A DNA stretch of 64,000 bases from Vreelandella zhuhanensis (GCF_009793355.1 NZ_WTKP01000001.1:186001-250000), one strand, 5' to 3'. Numbered from the stretch's first letter, positions 17,295 to 29,225 are shown. Made by a program: numbers and translations. The notes: generated by a model from the letters alone, not told the origin.

Positions 17295-18380
17295 TTACAG
17301 TATCTTTTCGAGCGCTTTTACCACTTGGCGTTGTTGTGCGTCCTGCAGATAAGGATGCATGGGCAAGCTGAGAATACGCTCACAAACCGTTTCACAGACA
17401 GGCAGCGAGCAAGACGTATCAGCTACGGCGGGTTGGCGATTTAACGGTACAAGATAATGGATCATGGTAGGAATACCGGTCTCACTCAGCCGCGCCTGAA
17501 TGCGGTCACGCTCGGATAGCTGGATGCTATATTGGGCATGAACGCTGGTATTGCCCTCCAAAAGCATCGGACACTCGATCGCTAACGGTGCCAGCAGCCG
17601 GTCATAGCGTTCGGCCACTGTTCGGCGCAAGATGATTTCTTCATCGAAAAGTTCCAGCTTGGCCAGCAAGATCGCCGCTTGCAACGTATCCAGACGACTG
17701 GTCATGCCCAAGCGAACATGATGATAGCGCCTCGCTTCTCCGTGACGCCCAATCAGCCGCAACGTTTCGGCCAGGTCATCATCGTCGGTGAACAATGCCC
17801 CACCGTCACCGTAGGCGCCTAGCGGCTTGCTGGGAAAGAAACTGGTACAAGCGATGCGACTCAGTGCACCGGATACACGTCCATTGCGGGCGGCACCGAA
17901 GCTTTGCGCACCGTCCTCAATCACCACCAGTCCATGGCGCTCGGAAATCGCCTCGATTGCCTGCATGTCAGCACATTGACCGAACAGCGATACCGGCATG
18001 ATAGCCCGGGTACGTGGTGTGACTGCCGCTTCAATCGCCGAAGGGTCAATCAGGCAGGTATGCGGTTCGATATCCACGTAGACCGGCGTGGCGCCGGTCA
18101 GCATCACACTCTCGGCAGTAGCAATGAAGCTGAACCCAGGCACGATGACCTCGTCACCGGGACCGATATCCAGCGCCATCAGGGCAATCTGCAAGGCATC
18201 GGTACCGCTGGCACAGCTGATGCAATGGGCCACGCCCACCCGCGCCGCCAGGCGGTGCTCCAGGGTTTCCACCTCCGGGCCGAGTACAAAACGGCCATGG
18301 GCGAGCACGGTCTGGATGGCATTTTCAAGCCGTGTTCCCAACCGGGCTTGCTGAGCGGCCAGATCAATGGACTGTATATT
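17295..18380 (-). CDS. DegT/DnrJ/EryC1-type sugar aminotransferase (WbpE-like), start codon apparently lost
   Basis: This PLP-dependent enzyme family aminates UDP-keto-sugars for O-antigen or capsule. The body is intact: ASGTDALQIAL, DEVIVPGFSFIATAES, VIEDGAQSFGA, and the PLP lysine in SFFPSKPLGAYGDGGALFTD. The family N-terminus (IQ.IDLAAQQARLG) is also encoded, but only after the codons AAT ATA CAG (18372-18380), where an ATG would be expected. A good ribosome site (AGAAGGA) lies directly before. A single lost G (AAAATGATA to AAAATATA) explains this. A TTG at 18341 could give a shortened 348-residue protein, as could a rare ATA or ATT start. It may be silent. The Gfo/Idh partner upstream is a pseudogene. 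Confidence 0.75.
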   Translation of the reverse strand, partial: NIQSIDLAAQQARLGTRLENAIQTVLAHGRFVLGPEVETLEHRLAARVGVAHCISCASGTDALQIALMALDIGPGDEVIVPGFSFIATAESVMLTGATPVYVDIEPHTCLIDPSAIEAAVTPRTRAIMPVSLFGQCADMQAIEAISERHGLVVIEDGAQSFGAARNGRVSGALSRIACTSFFPSKPLGAYGDGGALFTDDDDLAETLRLIGRHGEARRYHHVRLGMTSRLDTLQAAILLAKLELFDEEIILRRTVAERYDRLLAPLAIECPMLLEGNTSVHAQYSIQLSERDRIQARLSETGIPTMIHYLVPLNRQPAVADTSCSLPVCETVCERILSLPMHPYLQDAQQRQVVKALEKIL

Positions 18381-18993
<613 letters not shown>

Positions 18994-19017
18994 TCAGAAA
19001 AGATGCCTAACTGTCCT

Positions 19018-21222
19018 TCATGCCCGCTCGGCATTCAGGGGTTCGATAGGCGCGCGATTGGCCACCAAACGACGCTTGCCGGCTTTGACGAACTGTACCT
19101 CTAGAACAGGATTATCCGGCGCGTTCTCCACGCTAAGCACCGCGCCTTCACCGAATACCGCATGATGCAAGCGTTGGCCTACCCGAAAAGTAGTGGTGGG
19201 CCCATACCCTGCGCCCGGCTCAGCTATCGCTGGCGGTGCGGCGACCTCTACCTTCAGCTCGGCCCCTACGCCATCAAGATAGCGCTCGACCAAAGCCACC
19301 GAACGTACCGGGACGGGGCGACTGTATTCCGAGGCTTGCAAGGCTTCAGCCACACAGACGCTATCCTGCCAGGCGCTTTCCGCAACAAACCGACTGGGAC
19401 GATGCTCTCCGCCATCATGCAGCAGCAACAAGCGCTCGCGCGCCCGGGTGATCGCTACGTAGAACAAACGGCGTTCTTCTTCCAAACGCGCCTCGTTCAA
19501 GGGGTTGTCCCGGCTGTAATGCGGAAAGTCCTCTTCGTTGACGCCCGCCACCGCCACCAGCGGCCACTCCAATCCCTTGGCGCCGTGTACCGTGGTAATC
19601 AGTATCCCCTCGGCATGGTTTTCGACCGGCCGTTCGAGCAGTTCGATGAAGGCATCCGGATCGCTGACGTCCTGGGCCTGTTCGATCAGTACATCCAGCA
19701 GCCGTACGTCTTCCTCACCCTTGTCGCGACGCGCCGCGGCACGCTTGAGTATCTTCTCGGCGTCGATGGCTTTCACCACATGAGCCAGCAATTTGGCCGG
19801 CGGCCAAGCGCCCAGTTTAGGCAACTCACACAGCAGCTCCCAGCGGCGCTTGAGATTACGTCGCTGGAGAGGCTTGAGATCGGCCAGTGCGGGATCATGG
19901 CGCTCCGGCCAATGCTGCGTCTGGGCCAGTTGCCGGGCAAGGCTGACGAGGCGGTCACGGGCGACAAAAGGAGTGGGCTGCGAGAACAATAAGGCAAGGT
20001 GAGCGGGATCTTGGAGCAGTGCCGGATAACGCGACAACTTGAGGTAGCCGGCAAGCGCCTGCACCAACGGTAAGCGAAACACGAAACGGTCATCGCGAGA
20101 TAGCCGGAACGGCTGCCCCGCTTGCAGCAACGCCAGCTGCACCGGCACGGAGAGCGCCCAGCTGCGCACCAGCAGGCAGGCTTCATTCAGCCCGCGCCCC
20201 TGCTGTTGCCATTCGCTCAAGGTTTCGAGTAATGCCCGGTTGCCTTGGCCTACCTCAATCCGGGTAACAGGATTGCCGGGAGCCGCCAGGCAAAGCTGGT
20301 CCGGGCGACGCTGATTGGCGGCAATTGCATGGTTGGCCGCCAGTGCCAGCGCATGGCCATGACGAAAGGTCGTGGAAAGCGGGTAATCGGTTGCATCACC
20401 GAAGGTGGCGGTGAAATTCTCCAGCATGGTATCCGGGCGAGCGCCGCGCCATTCATAGATGCATTGGTTGGCATCACCTACCGCCATCACTGCCGCCTGC
20501 TTGCCTGCCAGTACCGCCAACAAGCGCTGTTGCGCGGTATTGATGTCCTGGTACTCATCCACGATCACGTGATCGAGAAAGCCTTGCACCCGCGCTTGAG
20601 ATGACTCACTGGCTTCGAGCGCCAGCAGTGGCCGGTACAGAAGATCGGCGTAGGTCATGACATTTTCCTGAGCCAGCAGACGTTCGGCTTCCTCGAAGGC
20701 GGCAGGAAAATAATCGGTATCGGCATCGAAATCCAGGCGAGCATAAAGCTCGCCGGGCTCGGCCACTTCCGCCTTGATCAACCCGCAATAATGCGCCAAG
20801 GCTTCCAGACGCTCGCCTTCCAGCGCAGCATCGCGACGTTCACGGCTATGTGCCAGTACATTGAGCGTGGCCTGGCGCAACAGGCGTTCCACTTGCCAGT
20901 CGGCCGAGAGTAGCTGACGAGGCGTCAAGGCGCCCCACCGACATAGGCTCTGGGTCAAGCGATGCCCTAGGGAATGAAAAGTGCGTACATCGGGTAGCGT
21001 CTGGCGGGCTTGGGCCATTTGCTGTAAACGGCTTTGAAAATCCTCCCGGGCGGCACGATTGAACATCAGCACCAGCATGCGCTTGGCGGGCACGTCCTGA
21101 TCAAGTAGATGCAGCACGCGCGCTGCCATCGTGGTGGTTTTGCCCGCTCCCGCCACTGCTGCCACCCGCGCATGGCCGTGGCCATGGGCAATGACCGCGC
21201 GTTGTTCAGCGGTTAATTTCAC
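19018..21222 (-). CDS. UvrD/Rep-family superfamily 1 DNA helicase
   Basis: The 734 residues carry the full SF1A motif set: Walker A VAGAGKTT (23-30), LMFNRAAREDF, DEYQD at 221-225, GDANQCIYEWRGA, STTFRHG, TTVHGAKGLEWPLVAVAGVNE and FYVAITRARERL. A C-terminal segment (FRVGQRLHHAVFGEGAVLSVE) resembles the Tudor-like tail of UvrD/PcrA. Sequence around the motifs is not E. coli UvrD or Rep, so this is a separate paralogue whose exact job (repair or fork restart) is not clear. The start is GTG at 21222, overlapping the stop of the upstream DUF1285 gene (GTGA), so the pair is coupled. Confidence 0.9.
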   Translation of the reverse strand: MKLTAEQRAVIAHGHGHARVAAVAGAGKTTTMAARVLHLLDQDVPAKRMLVLMFNRAAREDFQSRLQQMAQARQTLPDVRTFHSLGHRLTQSLCRWGALTPRQLLSADWQVERLLRQATLNVLAHSRERRDAALEGERLEALAHYCGLIKAEVAEPGELYARLDFDADTDYFPAAFEEAERLLAQENVMTYADLLYRPLLALEASESSQARVQGFLDHVIVDEYQDINTAQQRLLAVLAGKQAAVMAVGDANQCIYEWRGARPDTMLENFTATFGDATDYPLSTTFRHGHALALAANHAIAANQRRPDQLCLAAPGNPVTRIEVGQGNRALLETLSEWQQQGRGLNEACLLVRSWALSVPVQLALLQAGQPFRLSRDDRFVFRLPLVQALAGYLKLSRYPALLQDPAHLALLFSQPTPFVARDRLVSLARQLAQTQHWPERHDPALADLKPLQRRNLKRRWELLCELPKLGAWPPAKLLAHVVKAIDAEKILKRAAARRDKGEEDVRLLDVLIEQAQDVSDPDAFIELLERPVENHAEGILITTVHGAKGLEWPLVAVAGVNEEDFPHYSRDNPLNEARLEEERRLFYVAITRARERLLLLHDGGEHRPSRFVAESAWQDSVCVAEALQASEYSRPVPVRSVALVERYLDGVGAELKVEVAAPPAIAEPGAGYGPTTTFRVGQRLHHAVFGEGAVLSVENAPDNPVLEVQFVKAGKRRLVANRAPIEPLNAERA

Positions 21223-21782
21223 AGTGCCTCGCTGGAAGATGTTTCGTCATCTATCCAGCCCACCGGATGCCAGTGGCCGGCGCTTTCCACGCCTAGCTCG
21301 CTGCTTCCTTCATCGTGCGAACGCAAGGTAGCGGCTTCCACCAGTTGATAGTAGACGTTGCGATTGAGCCGTGCGGAAAGCCCGTAACGTATCGGCACTT
21401 CCGGCACCCACTCGCCCTGGGGGGTTTGAGTGACTCGCAAAGGATGCTCGCTGTCTAATCGGACGCGATCGCCCAATTGCGTGGTCAACCACCAGTCACC
21501 ATTTTCAAGGTTCGCCTCGACAATCACCAGCGGCAGGTCTTCCACCTGGATACGCCAGCGCTCCACCGGGGTTACCAGGCAATAGCCTTCCGGGTCACGA
21601 CGCAACAACGTGGCCAGAAGGCGCACCAACTTAGGTCTTGAGATGGGCTCGTCCTCGTGCCACCAGCGGCCGTCGGCGGCAATGCATAGATCCATGTCAC
21701 CGGAAAGCGCCGGCTGCCAGGATTCCAGAGGAGGAATACGGTCAGCGGGACCCAACTGACCCAACAATCTATCGAAATTCAT
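21219..21782 (-). CDS. DUF1285 family protein
   Basis: This 187-residue cytoplasmic protein of unknown function has the family features DLCIAADGRWWHEDEPISRP near residue 30, LVRLLATLLRRD, and YCLVTPVERWRIQVEDLPLV. The start at 21782 (MNFDRLLGQLG) is favoured by GAGGAGAGG 5 bp upstream; a longer reading to 21827 adds a non-conserved tail that begins inside a repeat. It is coupled to the UvrD-like helicase by a 4-bp overlap. No catalytic residues are evident. Confidence 0.85.
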   Translation of the reverse strand: MNFDRLLGQLGPADRIPPLESWQPALSGDMDLCIAADGRWWHEDEPISRPKLVRLLATLLRRDPEGYCLVTPVERWRIQVEDLPLVIVEANLENGDWWLTTQLGDRVRLDSEHPLRVTQTPQGEWVPEVPIRYGLSARLNRNVYYQLVEAATLRSHDEGSSELGVESAGHWHPVGWIDDETSSSEAL

Positions 21783-21829
21783 CGACCTCTCCTCTGCTGC
21801 GTAGCATTCAACAAGGCTTGTCTCCAAGC

Positions 21830-21871
21830 ACCGTTCTTCAAGGGCTGTTTTTCAAGGACCGTTCTTCAAGG
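21830..21871. repeat. Three tandem 14-bp repeats after the TatD-family gene stop
   Basis: The units ACCGTTCTTCAAGG, GCTGTTTTTCAAGG and ACCGTTCTTCAAGG are contiguous. The last one ends one base before the stop codon of the TatD-like gene (read on the minus strand). The first and third copies are identical. Confidence 0.9.
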
Positions 21872-21872
21872 A

Positions 21873-22712
21873 CTATAGCAGCCCGGCTTGCGTGAGCGCA
21901 TCACGTACCTCGGGGCTTGCCTGCGGAGCGGCTTGCTGAAATAGGCGGTAGAAATTGGCGGTAGTCTGCATGGCGACTTCATCCACACTGATATCGCGTA
22001 CCTGAGCGATACATTCAGCGACTTCCACCACCCAAGCCGGCTCGTTGGGCTTGCCCCGATGAGGAACCGGCGCAAGGTAAGGGCTGTCGGTTTCGATCAA
22101 TAAACGATCCAGTGGTAACTGGCGCGCCAAGTCACGCAGCGCTTCGGCATTGGCAAAGGTGACGATGCCCGAAAGCGAAATATAAAAGCCCAGGCGTACC
22201 GCTTCACGCGCCATCTCGATATCTTCGGTAAAACAATGCAGTACACCGCCGATACGTGGGTCGGTATATTCCCGCAACAGCGCCAGGGTATCCGCCTTGG
22301 CATCCCGCGTATGCACGATGACCGGAAGTTCAAGTTCACGGGCGGCGATCAAATGGCTTCGAAAGCGCTCATGCTGGCACTCACGGCCGGGCACGTTATC
22401 TTTGCCCAGATAATGGTAATCCAGCCCGGTCTCGCCGATCGCCACGGCGTCGAATCGCTCGGCAGCGGTCTTGATTGCCTCGACGCCAGGTTCTTCGACC
22501 ACAGTATGCAGCGGATGCACACCCGCGGAGATCACTACATCCGCATGAGCGCGAGCAATCTCGGCAAGCCCGGGCAGCTCTTCCAGCGTCACGGAGATCG
22601 CCAGAAACTGGGTAATCCGCCGAGCGCGGGCAGCGTCCAGAGCAGCCGCCAGGCTCCCCCCATGCGTGGTTTCCGAGAGACGGTCCAGGTGACAATGAGA
22701 ATCGACGAACAT
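21873..22712 (-). CDS. TatD-family metal-dependent hydrolase/deoxyribonuclease (YcfH-like)
   Basis: The 279 residues form an amidohydrolase-like TIM barrel: DSHCHLD at the N-terminus (two metal-binding His), SAGVHPLH, AIGETGLDYHY with the metal-binding Glu, LPVIVHTRDA, LHCFTEDIEMA, and LLIETDSPYLAPVPHRGKPNEP with the conserved Asp. The position next to pilZ-holB-tmk matches the YcfH branch of the family. The start at 22712 puts the conserved MFVDSHCHLD at the N-terminus; an upstream ATG at 22763 would add 17 unconserved residues. Confidence 0.93.
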   Translation of the reverse strand: MFVDSHCHLDRLSETTHGGSLAAALDAARARRITQFLAISVTLEELPGLAEIARAHADVVISAGVHPLHTVVEEPGVEAIKTAAERFDAVAIGETGLDYHYLGKDNVPGRECQHERFRSHLIAARELELPVIVHTRDAKADTLALLREYTDPRIGGVLHCFTEDIEMAREAVRLGFYISLSGIVTFANAEALRDLARQLPLDRLLIETDSPYLAPVPHRGKPNEPAWVVEVAECIAQVRDISVDEVAMQTTANFYRLFQQAAPQASPEVRDALTQAGLL

Positions 22713-22778
22713 GCTAATCTCGACAGCAGAAAACAGCGAAAATGCAGCCACTAACGGCCGCACGGAAAAATCGACTAA

Positions 22779-23117
22779 TTAGAGGGTATAGGTTGGCGCG
22801 CTCTTATCTAGCTGGCCGGCCAACAAGGTTTCTATGCGGTCGCGGACCGTATAATCCTGCTGGCTGAAATGCACCCCGATGCCGGGAACCCGACGACCCG
22901 AGATCCCTTCGGGCGACACCCAAATGACATGACCAGATACCGACAAGCGCTCGCTTTCTCCCGGCAGCAGGAGCAAAAGAAACACTTCCTGTCCCAGACT
23001 GTAACGCTCGCGAGTGGGAATGAACATTCCCCCCCGGTCAAGAAAGGGCATATAAGCTAAAAGCAGCGTCGGCACATCCTTGATGGTCAGTGAAAGCGCT
23101 TTCTGAGTCGCCATCAT
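22779..23117 (-). CDS. pilZ: PilZ-domain protein, type IV pilus type
   Basis: This 112-residue single PilZ domain (LSLTIKDVPTLLLAYMPFLD, GGMFIPTRERYSLGQEVFLL, GHVIWVSPEG.SGRRVPGIGV) lacks the RxxxR/DxSxxG c-di-GMP-binding motif. It thus matches the original PilZ, which acts in type IV pilus assembly through PilB/FimX rather than by binding c-di-GMP. The location between holB and a tatD-like gene is conserved in Pseudomonas. AAGGAG precedes the ATGATG start pair. No pilus structural genes are in the window. Confidence 0.9.
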   Translation of the reverse strand: MMATQKALSLTIKDVPTLLLAYMPFLDRGGMFIPTRERYSLGQEVFLLLLLPGESERLSVSGHVIWVSPEGISGRRVPGIGVHFSQQDYTVRDRIETLLAGQLDKSAPTYTL

Positions 23118-23147
23118 GATCTCCTTGCAAAGCGGATACTGAGTACA

Positions 23148-24793
<1,646 letters not shown>

Positions 24794-24800
24794 TCAAAAG

Positions 24801-25808
24801 TTAGCGATTGCGAATATAACGATTCACGGCATTGTTATGCTCACGCAGGGTACGCGAGAAGTGGTGCGTGCCATCGCCACGCGCAACAAAATAAAGCGTT
24901 TCACCGGGCAGAGGGTTGACCGCAGCTTCCAGCGCAGCACGCCCCGGCATGGCAATGGGTGTCGGCGGCATGCCATCGATCACATAGGTATTGTAGGGCG
25001 TGGCCTGGCGCAGGTCCGCCCGGGTGATACTACCCTCATAGCGTTCGCCCATACCGTAAATCACGGTGGGATCCGTTTGCAGCCGCATGCCTTTTTCCAT
25101 TCGCCGCTTGAACACCCCGGCAATTTCGCGCCGTTCTTGCGCCGCTCCGGTTTCACGTTCGATCAATGAGGCCATGATCAGCGCCTCGTAGGGAGAGTCG
25201 ATGGTCAAGTCGTCTTGACGCTCTGCCCACACCTGCTCAAGGACAGTTTCCATGCGTTGGAGCGACTGACGCAGTAGTTCCACATCACTCACGCCCTTGT
25301 GATAACGGTAAGTATCGGGGAAGAACCAGCCTTCCGGATGCTCTCCTTCGCGTCCCAGCAATGCCATGACTTCTGCATCGCTCATCTCGGCGGTACGCTT
25401 ATCCAGCTTGGGCGCAGCATTCAAGAGACTGCGCATCTGGCGAAAAGTCCAGCCTTCGGGGACGGTCAGCGAATAGGTGACCACTTGATCGCTACCCAGC
25501 AACACCATCAGCTCGCGCCCGTTCATGCCGGGTTCCAGCTGATACTCGCCAACCCGCAGACGTGGCACGGTCTCAGGCTCCAACCGCGACAACAGGCGAT
25601 ACGCCCAGACGCCCTCGATTATCTCTTGCTCGGCAAGTTCACCCACCACCTGATGGAAACCGGCACCCGGCGACACCTCATACAAATAAGGAGCATCCAG
25701 TGCCAACGGTTCATCCAGGCGGTCTTGCCAGTAGCGGTACCCACCGAACGCCGCTATACCGGCCACCCCTACCACGACGACCAGTACGGTCAATAACCGT
25801 TTCACCAT
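24801..25808 (-). CDS. mltG: Endolytic murein transglycosylase MltG (YceG)
   Basis: This 335-residue protein is anchored by one N-terminal membrane helix (about 5-24). It cleaves nascent glycan strands and so sets their length. The YceG catalytic region is visible as ASLIERETGAAQERREIAGV with the catalytic Glu, followed by LQTDPTVIYGMG, TPYNTYVIDGMPPTPIAMPG and YFVARGDGTHHFS. The gene order pabC-mltG-tmk is conserved in gammaproteobacteria. The start at 25808 is directly preceded by GAGGTGGA. Confidence 0.95.
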   Translation of the reverse strand: MVKRLLTVLVVVVGVAGIAAFGGYRYWQDRLDEPLALDAPYLYEVSPGAGFHQVVGELAEQEIIEGVWAYRLLSRLEPETVPRLRVGEYQLEPGMNGRELMVLLGSDQVVTYSLTVPEGWTFRQMRSLLNAAPKLDKRTAEMSDAEVMALLGREGEHPEGWFFPDTYRYHKGVSDVELLRQSLQRMETVLEQVWAERQDDLTIDSPYEALIMASLIERETGAAQERREIAGVFKRRMEKGMRLQTDPTVIYGMGERYEGSITRADLRQATPYNTYVIDGMPPTPIAMPGRAALEAAVNPLPGETLYFVARGDGTHHFSRTLREHNNAVNRYIRNR

Positions 25809-25852
25809 TCCACCTCGTTTTCTCAGACGCCTTGCCTATGCTCGGCACCCGG

Positions 25853-25909
25853 CTTTTTCAATTGAGCTCTCTCAACTAGACTCTTTCAACCGAACTTTTT
25901 TCAACTGAA
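25853..25909. repeat. Four tandem ~14-bp repeats spanning the pabC stop codon
   Basis: The degenerate units CTTTTTCAATTGAG, CTCTCTCAACTAGA, CTCTTTCAACCGAA and CTTTTTTCAACTGAA are contiguous. On the minus strand the last unit reads TTC AGT TGA AAAAAG, the actual end of pabC including its TGA. The other three are diverged copies downstream. Confidence 0.8.
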
Positions 25910-26704
25910 TTGGGGATAGCCGAGCAGACGGTTTGCCATCGCTTGAAGCCGACGTGACGCCGTCCCCAGCGACCAACGTTGCCAAGGGGCACCTTGAGTA
26001 TCCAACAATTCGGCCACCGGCCACATCCCCTGGACGGAGTTGCCGATCCATAATGCCTCGACATCACTCAGCTCTTCGATATCCAGGTGCGCTTGGGTTA
26101 CCTCACCGGCAGCGAGCAAGGCCTCACGCAAGGTGCCGGCCACGCCGCACTGGTCCAGGTACGGGGTGAAATATTGTCCTTTGTGGCACCAGAACAGATT
26201 CATGCTGGTCGCTTCTATCACACGGCCGTTATGGTCCGCGACCAAGCCTTCGACAATATCAGGGGTCTGCCATTCGTTTCTGGCCAATACGTTTTCCAGC
26301 CGATTGAGATGCTTGATGCCCGCCAGCCTGGGTTGATGCCCCAGGCGCAACTCGCACAACCGAACCCGGACGCCGTTGCGCCAGTGCTGCTCCTGGGCGT
26401 GAAACGGTGTCCGGCTGCTGAGCAGTCGCGGAACCACCTTTTCAGGACAGGCATACCCTCGCCCGCCACTGCCACGGGTAACGATCAACTTGAGCACTTC
26501 GAGCCCTTCACCGTCCACACGTATGTCAGCTTCCAATGCACCTTGAGCCGGGCATGGAATATCGAGAAGGCGACAGCCTCGCTTCAACCTGGCGAGATGG
26601 TAATCCCACAGCAACGGCCTACCGTCACGCAGCAACACGGTTTCAAACAGGCCATCGCCATAAGCCAGGCCGCGGTCGTCGAAGGGTACCTGAGGCACTT
26701 CCAT
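25901..26704 (-). CDS. pabC: Aminodeoxychorismate lyase
   Basis: This PLP-dependent fold-IV enzyme makes 4-aminobenzoate for folate from 4-amino-4-deoxychorismate. The 267 residues include FDDRGLAYGDGLFETVLLRDGRP at the start, the PLP lysine in GIKHLNRLENVLAR, and EATSMNLFWCHKGQYFTP, all typical of PabC/branched-chain aminotransferase folds. The start at 26704 leaves 7 bp after the fabF stop; a longer frame to 26752 would overlap fabF. The 3' end lies inside a tandem repeat. Confidence 0.92.
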   Translation of the reverse strand: MEVPQVPFDDRGLAYGDGLFETVLLRDGRPLLWDYHLARLKRGCRLLDIPCPAQGALEADIRVDGEGLEVLKLIVTRGSGGRGYACPEKVVPRLLSSRTPFHAQEQHWRNGVRVRLCELRLGHQPRLAGIKHLNRLENVLARNEWQTPDIVEGLVADHNGRVIEATSMNLFWCHKGQYFTPYLDQCGVAGTLREALLAAGEVTQAHLDIEELSDVEALWIGNSVQGMWPVAELLDTQGAPWQRWSLGTASRRLQAMANRLLGYPQFS

Positions 26705-26711
26705 CCCGAGT

Positions 26712-27950
26712 CTAGACCCGTTTGAACAGCAGCGACCCGTTAGTGCCACCAAACCCGAAGGAATTCGACAGCGCTACGTTGATTGGCATGTCACGCGCCG
26801 TATGCGGCACGTAGTCCAACCGGCAACCTTGCTGCGGGTTGTCCAGATTGATGGTCGGTGGCGCTACCTGGTCACGAATGGCCAGTACACTGAAAATCGC
26901 TTCCACCGCGCCGGCAGCACCCAGCAGATGACCGATCATCGATTTGGTCGAACTCACCGCTACCTGTTGAGCGGCATCGCCCATGAGTCTTTCGATGGCG
27001 CGACTTTCCGCCAAATCTCCAGCGGCGGTGGAGGTACCATGAGCATTGATATAATCCACCTGGGTGGGATCGAGCTGCGCATCCTTGATGGCATTTTTCA
27101 TCGACAATGCCGCGCCGCTGCCATCTTCCGGGGGTGCTGTCATGTGATAGGCATCATCACTCATACCGAACCCTACCAGCTCGGCATAAATATTGGCGCC
27201 ACGCGCCTTGGCGTGCTCATACTCTTCCAGCACCAGGATGCCTGCCCCGTCGGAAAGCACGAAACCATCGCGATCCCGGTCCCAGGGACGGCTAGCGGCT
27301 TCAGGATCATCGTTGCGCGTGGAGAGTGCTCGCGCTGCCGCAAACCCACCCAGGCCCAGCGGGGTGGTGGCCATTTCAGCGCCGCCACACACCATCACAT
27401 CGGCATCGCCATAGGCGATGGTACGTGCGCTGTAGCCAATGTTGTGGGTACCGGTGGTGCAGGCAGTGGTAATGGCGATGTTAGGTCCGCGAAAGCCATG
27501 CTGAATAGCCAGGTTGCCGGAAATCATGTTGATGATCGAACCGGGCACGAAAAACGGTGAAATGCGCCGCGGGCCGCCCTTGAGCATGGCATTGTGATTA
27601 TGCTCGATCATCGATAGGCCGCCGATGCCGGAACCGATGGCAACGCCGATACGGTCGGCATTACCATCGGTGCATTCAATACCGGAGTCGTTGATCGCCT
27701 GGGCGCCCGCGGCCATGCCGTATTGGATGAACATGTCCATCTTGCGGGCCTCCTTGGGATTGAGATAAGGACGAATATCGAAGTCCTTGACCGACCCACC
27801 GAAACGCGTGCTGAAACCGCTGGTATCAAAATCCTCGATCGTTGCGATACCGCTCTTGCCCGCCACGATGTTCGACCATGACTCGTCGACGGTATTGCCC
27901 ACTGGGGTTACCAGGCCTAGCCCGGTTACCACTACCCTTTTTCGCCCCAT
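26712..27950 (-). CDS. fabF: 3-oxoacyl-[ACP] synthase II
   Basis: This 412-residue condensing enzyme of fatty-acid elongation, also the step for unsaturated chains, uses the nucleophilic Cys in [13 protein letters not shown] and the two catalytic His in [13 protein letters not shown] and [14 protein letters not shown]. The start is one of two adjacent ATGs (27953 or 27950) after GGAGGAAAA. I prefer 27950 for spacing, giving [18 protein letters not shown]. It lies 182 bp after acpP, separated by a hairpin. Confidence 0.96.
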   Translation of the reverse strand: MGRKRVVVTGLGLVTPVGNTVDESWSNIVAGKSGIATIEDFDTSGFSTRFGGSVKDFDIRPYLNPKEARKMDMFIQYGMAAGAQAINDSGIECTDGNADRIGVAIGSGIGGLSMIEHNHNAMLKGGPRRISPFFVPGSIINMISGNLAIQHGFRGPNIAITTACTTGTHNIGYSARTIAYGDADVMVCGGAEMATTPLGLGGFAAARALSTRNDDPEAASRPWDRDRDGFVLSDGAGILVLEEYEHAKARGANIYAELVGFGMSDDAYHMTAPPEDGSGAALSMKNAIKDAQLDPTQVDYINAHGTSTAAGDLAESRAIERLMGDAAQQVAVSSTKSMIGHLLGAAGAVEAIFSVLAIRDQVAPPTINLDNPQQGCRLDYVPHTARDMPINVALSNSFGFGGTNGSLLFKRV

Positions 27951-28049
27951 CATTTTTCCTCCAGGCATCCTTGGTGACACGACCCGGCAGGGTCATTTGC
28001 TGCCCATTATAACGAACAATCGTCATTGGGTTCATTGTGAGCGTAAAAG

Positions 28050-28083
28050 CAGAGGGCCGCCCTGCATGCAGGACGGCCCTCTG
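28050..28083 (-). terminator. Long palindromic hairpin between acpP and fabF
   Basis: CAGAGGGCCG-C-CCTGCATGCAGG-A-CGGCCCTCTG forms a 34-base palindrome with one mismatch. On the minus strand it is followed by CTTTTA. It probably partly terminates or stabilises the abundant acpP transcript before fabF. Confidence 0.6.
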
Positions 28084-28132
28084 GTTGCAGACCAAAATGG
28101 CCCACAATGGTTAGACGCAGTCGTCACAGCCC

Positions 28133-28366
28133 TTACTGGTGGGTGTTCACGTAATCGATTGCTTCTTGAACCGTGGTGATTTTTTCTGCTTCTTCATCAG
28201 GAATTTCGGTATCGAATTCTTCTTCCAGAGCCATGACCAGCTCAACGGTATCAAGAGAATCGGCACCCAGGTCTTCGGTAAAGGAAGAACTGTTCTGGAT
28301 ATCCTCTTCCTTGACGTTCAGGCGCTCAGCCACAACCTTCTTCACGCGCTCTTCGATGGTACTCAT
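28133..28366 (-). CDS. acpP: Acyl carrier protein
   Basis: The 77-residue acidic carrier of growing fatty acids has the phosphopantetheine serine in [19 protein letters not shown]. Its start [11 protein letters not shown] at 28366 matches the mature family N-terminus and has GGAG about 9 bp upstream. A longer open frame to 28471 is only upstream leader sequence. It lies between fabG and fabF, as in most proteobacteria. Confidence 0.98.
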   Translation of the reverse strand: MSTIEERVKKVVAERLNVKEEDIQNSSSFTEDLGADSLDTVELVMALEEEFDTEIPDEEAEKITTVQEAIDYVNTHQ

Positions 28367-28481
28367 TGACGTACTCCAGTCGTTCACACAAGTCGTTTTG
28401 ATAACGAGCCGTTTGGAAACCGCAAGCCAAAAGCTGCGGGGTAGTTTATAGACGCCCTCAGGTCGACGCAACCGTCGGCCA

Positions 28482-29225
28482 TCAACGCATATTCATGCCG
28501 CCATTGACATGCAATGTCTCGCCGGTGATATAGCCAGCGCTTTCACTGGTCAAAAAACCCACGGCGGCAGCGATTTCTTCCGGTGCTCCCAGACGCGACA
28601 GCGGAATCTGATTGATCAGCATATCGTGCTGTGCTTGCGGCAGCGCCTGAGTCATGTCGGTGGCGATGAAGCCCGGCGCCACCGCATTGACCGTAATGGC
28701 CCGTGAAGCGACCTCCCGAGCCAATGCCCGGCTAAAGCCTTCCATGCCTGCTTTGGCGGCAGCATAATTGGTTTGGCCTGAATTGCCCATGGTCGCCACC
28801 ACCGAACTGATCGACACGATACGCCCGAAGCGTGCCTTGGTCATCCCCCTTAGGCAAGCCTTACTCACGCGATAGACTGATTTGAGATTGGTGTCCATCA
28901 CAGAATCCCACTCATCTTCCTTCATGCGCATAAGCAGATTATCGCGGGTAATGCCGGCATTATTGACCAGAATGGTAGGCGCGCCGAAGCTTTCGCCGAT
29001 TTCCTTGAGCAGGGAGTCGATACTCGCCTGGTCGGTCACGTTCAGACAGCGCCCACCGCCCTGGATGCCTTGCTCCTTGAGATCCGCCTCGATTTTTTCG
29101 GCGCCGGATTCACTGGTCGCCGTACCGATAACGATACGCCCCTGGCGCCCGAGCTCATGAGCAATGGCGCGGCCGATACCACGACTGGCCCCGGTCACCA
29201 GAGCGACCCTACATTCCTGTGTCAT
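28482..29225 (-). CDS. fabG: 3-oxoacyl-[ACP] reductase
   Basis: This NADPH-dependent short-chain dehydrogenase reduces 3-oxoacyl-ACP. The 247 residues hold the cofactor loop [37 protein letters not shown], and the catalytic Ser, Tyr and Lys in [20 protein letters not shown]. The C-terminal [17 protein letters not shown] is typical of FabG. It lies between fabD and acpP on the same strand. Confidence 0.98.
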   Translation of the reverse strand: MTQECRVALVTGASRGIGRAIAHELGRQGRIVIGTATSESGAEKIEADLKEQGIQGGGRCLNVTDQASIDSLLKEIGESFGAPTILVNNAGITRDNLLMRMKEDEWDSVMDTNLKSVYRVSKACLRGMTKARFGRIVSISSVVATMGNSGQTNYAAAKAGMEGFSRALAREVASRAITVNAVAPGFIATDMTQALPQAQHDMLINQIPLSRLGAPEEIAAAVGFLTSESAGYITGETLHVNGGMNMR

